Shown: positions 20,104-21,987 of the stretch, one piece after another
Layout of the letters: each line of letters opens with the position of its first letter
Numbering within the stretch: position 1 is the stretch's first letter
Virus record (IMG/VR): IMGVR_UViG_3300046522_000467
Span: 1-21,987 of that record
Reading direction: 5' to 3' (one strand)
Source of the DNA: a virus
Length of the DNA: 21,987 bases
The notes under the pieces: generated by a model
Told to the model about the DNA's origin: nothing
Database searches by the model: none
What the model saw: only the letters and a program-made list of their open reading frames with translations
Made by a program: the position numbers and the translations under genes

Positions 20104-21987
20104 ATGGAACAACCGTATGCCGACGGTGCCGCCGCGTACCTGGCGGCATATCGCCGAGGGCTGATGCCCGACCCTGAGTTGTGGATTGATGAGTGGGCCG
20201 ATGAGTACCAGATGATCCCGGCCGACACTGGCGCGGCTGAGCCTGGGAAGTACCATACGGATCGCACGCCGTATGCGCGTGAGGTGCAGCGGTGCTTATC
20301 GCCGATCCACCCGGCCAAACGGGTGGTCACCATGATCGCCTCCCAGCTGATGAAGACGCAGGTGGCCTTGAACTGGATCGGCGGCAGCATCCACATGGCG
20401 CCGGCCAACTTCTTGGTGCTGCTGCCCACTGACAAATTGAGCAAGCGGGTGTCAGCCCGGATCGACAAAACGATCAAGGCTGTCCCGGAGCTGGCGAAGC
20501 GCGTAGCGCAGGCCCGCTCGCGCGATGGCAAGAACACCATCGACACCAAGGAATTTGAAGGCGGCGCGCTGTACTGCGCCACTGCCGCCTCCGCATCCAA
20601 CCTGGCAGAGATGTCGGCGCGATACGTCTACGGCGATGAAATCGACCGGTGGGAGCTGAACGTCGATAACGACGGCGACCCGGTAAAACAGGCCGAGGCA
20701 CGGGGCTCAACATTCGGCCGGCGGGCCAAGTTCTATTACTCCAGCTCGCCGACCCTGAAAGGAGTGTCCCGCATCGCGGATCTGTTCTTTCAGGGCGATC
20801 AACGCCACTTCTACGTGCCGTGCCCGCATTGCGGAACGATGCAGGTGCTTGAGTGGGAAGGGCTCAAATATGAGGCCGACTTCCGTCTGGTGCAGTACCA
20901 GTGCTGCACACCCAATTGCGCGCTGATTGAGGAGCACCACAAAGCGGCGATGTTGGCGGCTGGTGAATGGCGAGGCCACGCGGCGGGGGACGGGGAGACG
21001 GTGAGCTTCACGCTCAGCGCTTTGTATGCGCCGGCTGGCTGGTTGAACTGGACCGACATGGCCAAGGAATACGAGGAGGCCAAGAAGCTGCAGGAGAAAG
21101 GCGACCCGGGCTCCATGCAGGTTTTTTACAACACCCGCCTGGCCAAACTCTGGGACAGCGCCGAGGAAATGACCAAAGCCGATGAGCTGCGCCAACGAGC
21201 GGAGGCTGAAGGCCACCGGCTTGGCTTGGTCCCTGCCGGCGCGCTCATCCTCACCGCGGCAGTCGACACGCAGCACAACCGTCTTGAGCTTCTGGTCATT
21301 GGCTGGGGCGAAGGCATGGAGCGCTGGACGGTGGACTTTCAGGTGATACCTGGTGATCCGGCGGACGAGCGTACCTGGGCCCTGCTCGATCAAAAGTTGA
21401 AAGAGCGGTACCGCCACGTCAGCGGTGTTGATCTGTCGATCTGCGCTGTGTGCGTTGACTCCGGCGGTCACCACACCGACGAGGTGTATCAGTTCACCCG
21501 GCTTCGTCGTTGGCGCAATGTGTTGGCCGTGAAAGGCTCCAGTAAGCGCGGACGGCCTGTGCTGGCCCAGCGACCCTCCAAGGTCGATGTGACCTGGCGC
21601 GGTGCTACCGAGAAACAGGGCGCTGAGCTCTGGATGATCGGTACCGACACGGCAAAGGACTGGATCTACAACCGCTATGCGTTAGAGGCCGGGCCAGGGG
21701 CGCTTCACTTTTCGGCAGACCTTCCACCCGACTTCTTCGATCAATGCGTCGCCGAGCGGAAGGTTGTTCGCTACGTCAAAGGCTTCAAGCGTGAAGAGTG
21801 GGTCAAAGCGAAGTCGGAGCGAAACGAGGCTCTCGACCTGCTGGTTTACAACCTGGCAGCCGCGCAATTCCTCGGCTTGCATCGGTACCACGAACCGCAG
21901 TGGAGCAGCCTGCGTTCGGCCGTCAGCCAAGGCAGCTTGTTCGCTGAGCCAAGCGTGACGGCGCCGAGTGCCGTCGATGACGATGAC
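20104..21987 (+). CDS. Terminase large subunit, GpA family (3' end outside window)
   Basis: The frame is open from ATG 20104 to the end of the window (628 codons, no stop), so it is nearly full length but truncated by the edge. Family marks: YHTDRTPYAREVQR near the N terminus, a Walker-A-like segment MIASQLMKTQVALNWIGG, Walker B SARYVYGDEIDRW, SSSPTLKG, a CPHCG and CCTPNC zinc-like pair, a nuclease-domain aspartate in LTAAVDTQ and VDSGGHHTDEVY. It is the ATP-driven motor and nuclease that packages DNA into the prohead. The Walker A reads SQLMKT where other members have SQxGKT. It follows the small subunit gene after three bases. Confidence 0.93.
   Translation, partial: MEQPYADGAAAYLAAYRRGLMPDPELWIDEWADEYQMIPADTGAAEPGKYHTDRTPYAREVQRCLSPIHPAKRVVTMIASQLMKTQVALNWIGGSIHMAPANFLVLLPTDKLSKRVSARIDKTIKAVPELAKRVAQARSRDGKNTIDTKEFEGGALYCATAASASNLAEMSARYVYGDEIDRWELNVDNDGDPVKQAEARGSTFGRRAKFYYSSSPTLKGVSRIADLFFQGDQRHFYVPCPHCGTMQVLEWEGLKYEADFRLVQYQCCTPNCALIEEHHKAAMLAAGEWRGHAAGDGETVSFTLSALYAPAGWLNWTDMAKEYEEAKKLQEKGDPGSMQVFYNTRLAKLWDSAEEMTKADELRQRAEAEGHRLGLVPAGALILTAAVDTQHNRLELLVIGWGEGMERWTVDFQVIPGDPADERTWALLDQKLKERYRHVSGVDLSICAVCVDSGGHHTDEVYQFTRLRRWRNVLAVKGSSKRGRPVLAQRPSKVDVTWRGATEKQGAELWMIGTDTAKDWIYNRYALEAGPGALHFSADLPPDFFDQCVAERKVVRYVKGFKREEWVKAKSERNEALDLLVYNLAAAQFLGLHRYHEPQWSSLRSAVSQGSLFAEPSVTAPSAVDDDD

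Larger units (their letters stand above)
1340..21987. mobile_element. Lambda-like Pseudomonas prophage inserted at dusA (left part)
   Basis: Phage genes run without a break from the integrase next to dusA to the large terminase at the window edge: early operon, immunity region, replication gene, lysis genes, cos candidate and terminase. Insertion at the 5' end of dusA by a dedicated integrase family is established (Farrugia and colleagues, 2015). The exact left end cannot be fixed because attR is outside the window. The att core is probably within the codons for SVAPMMDWTD (about 1329-1360), where dusA is most conserved, so 1340 is only an approximate boundary. Confidence 0.9.

Noticed and set aside
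20707-21474. A 255-codon minus-strand frame
   Set aside because: It lies wholly antisense to the large terminase gene, which has clear family motifs.
1-21987. CRISPR array or insertion sequence
   Set aside because: No regularly spaced repeat-spacer structure and no transposase frame; the repeats found are iterons, operators and gene-junction sequences.

Overview
The window is the junction between a Pseudomonas-type chromosome (high GC, with gene families closest to the fluorescens/syringae side of the genus as far as I can recognise them) and the left two thirds or so of a lambda-like temperate prophage. Host sequence occupies about 1-1400: the 3' end of a medium-chain alcohol dehydrogenase, a strong bidirectional hairpin terminator, and dusA (tRNA-dihydrouridine synthase A). 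The prophage has inserted at the 5' end of dusA, a known integration hot spot, and runs off the right edge inside the large terminase gene.

Layout of the prophage: (1) 1524-2648 integrase, divergent from dusA. (2) 2641-4311 an AT-rich cargo gene for a C-terminally membrane-anchored protein, on the minus strand. (3) 4379-11861, a long leftward early operon: two PrtN-like DNA-binding proteins, a cytosine-5 DNA methyltransferase with an unusual repeat insertion, a YfdR-type HD nucleotidase, a DUF2303/YfdQ protein, a KilAC-like protein, a dNMP kinase and several small proteins. Most genes touch by ATGA stop/start overlaps. One plus-strand membrane-protein gene (6863-7465) sits as a moron inside this operon. 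(4) 11900-12911, the immunity region: a leftward promoter, an S24/LexA-like repressor, a cluster of 18-bp operators, a rightward promoter and a Cro-like gene. (5) 12912-17673, rightward early genes: a hairpin-rich leader, a CII/CP76-like regulator, a TraR/DksA zinc finger, a Prim-Pol/SF3-helicase replication protein, an iteron-rich candidate replication origin and a Q-position gene. (6) 17798-19328: terminator, two holin-like genes and a structural-like gene. (7) 19358-21987: a candidate cosN, GTTAA repeats, a small terminase-like gene and a GpA-family large terminase.

The genes fit one lambda-style programme. The repressor appears to hold both the rightward promoter and, through an operator overlapping its own stop codon, the leftward promoter. 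The replication protein lies directly before its probable iteron origin, and the terminase genes follow their probable cos site.

The most unusual signal is at RNA level. Five hairpins with unrelated stems all expose the same loop sequence CTCTCAC. They lie in four untranslated leaders, and in all four leaders the last hairpin is followed 18-28 nt later by the 10-mer GACACAGCAC. One copy is at the predicted 5' end of the leftward transcript, one pair lies between cro and cII, and two are inside the leftward operon. I know of no description of this element. A second unexplained pattern is the nonamer GCAGCATGA at six leftward gene junctions, with close variants at three more.
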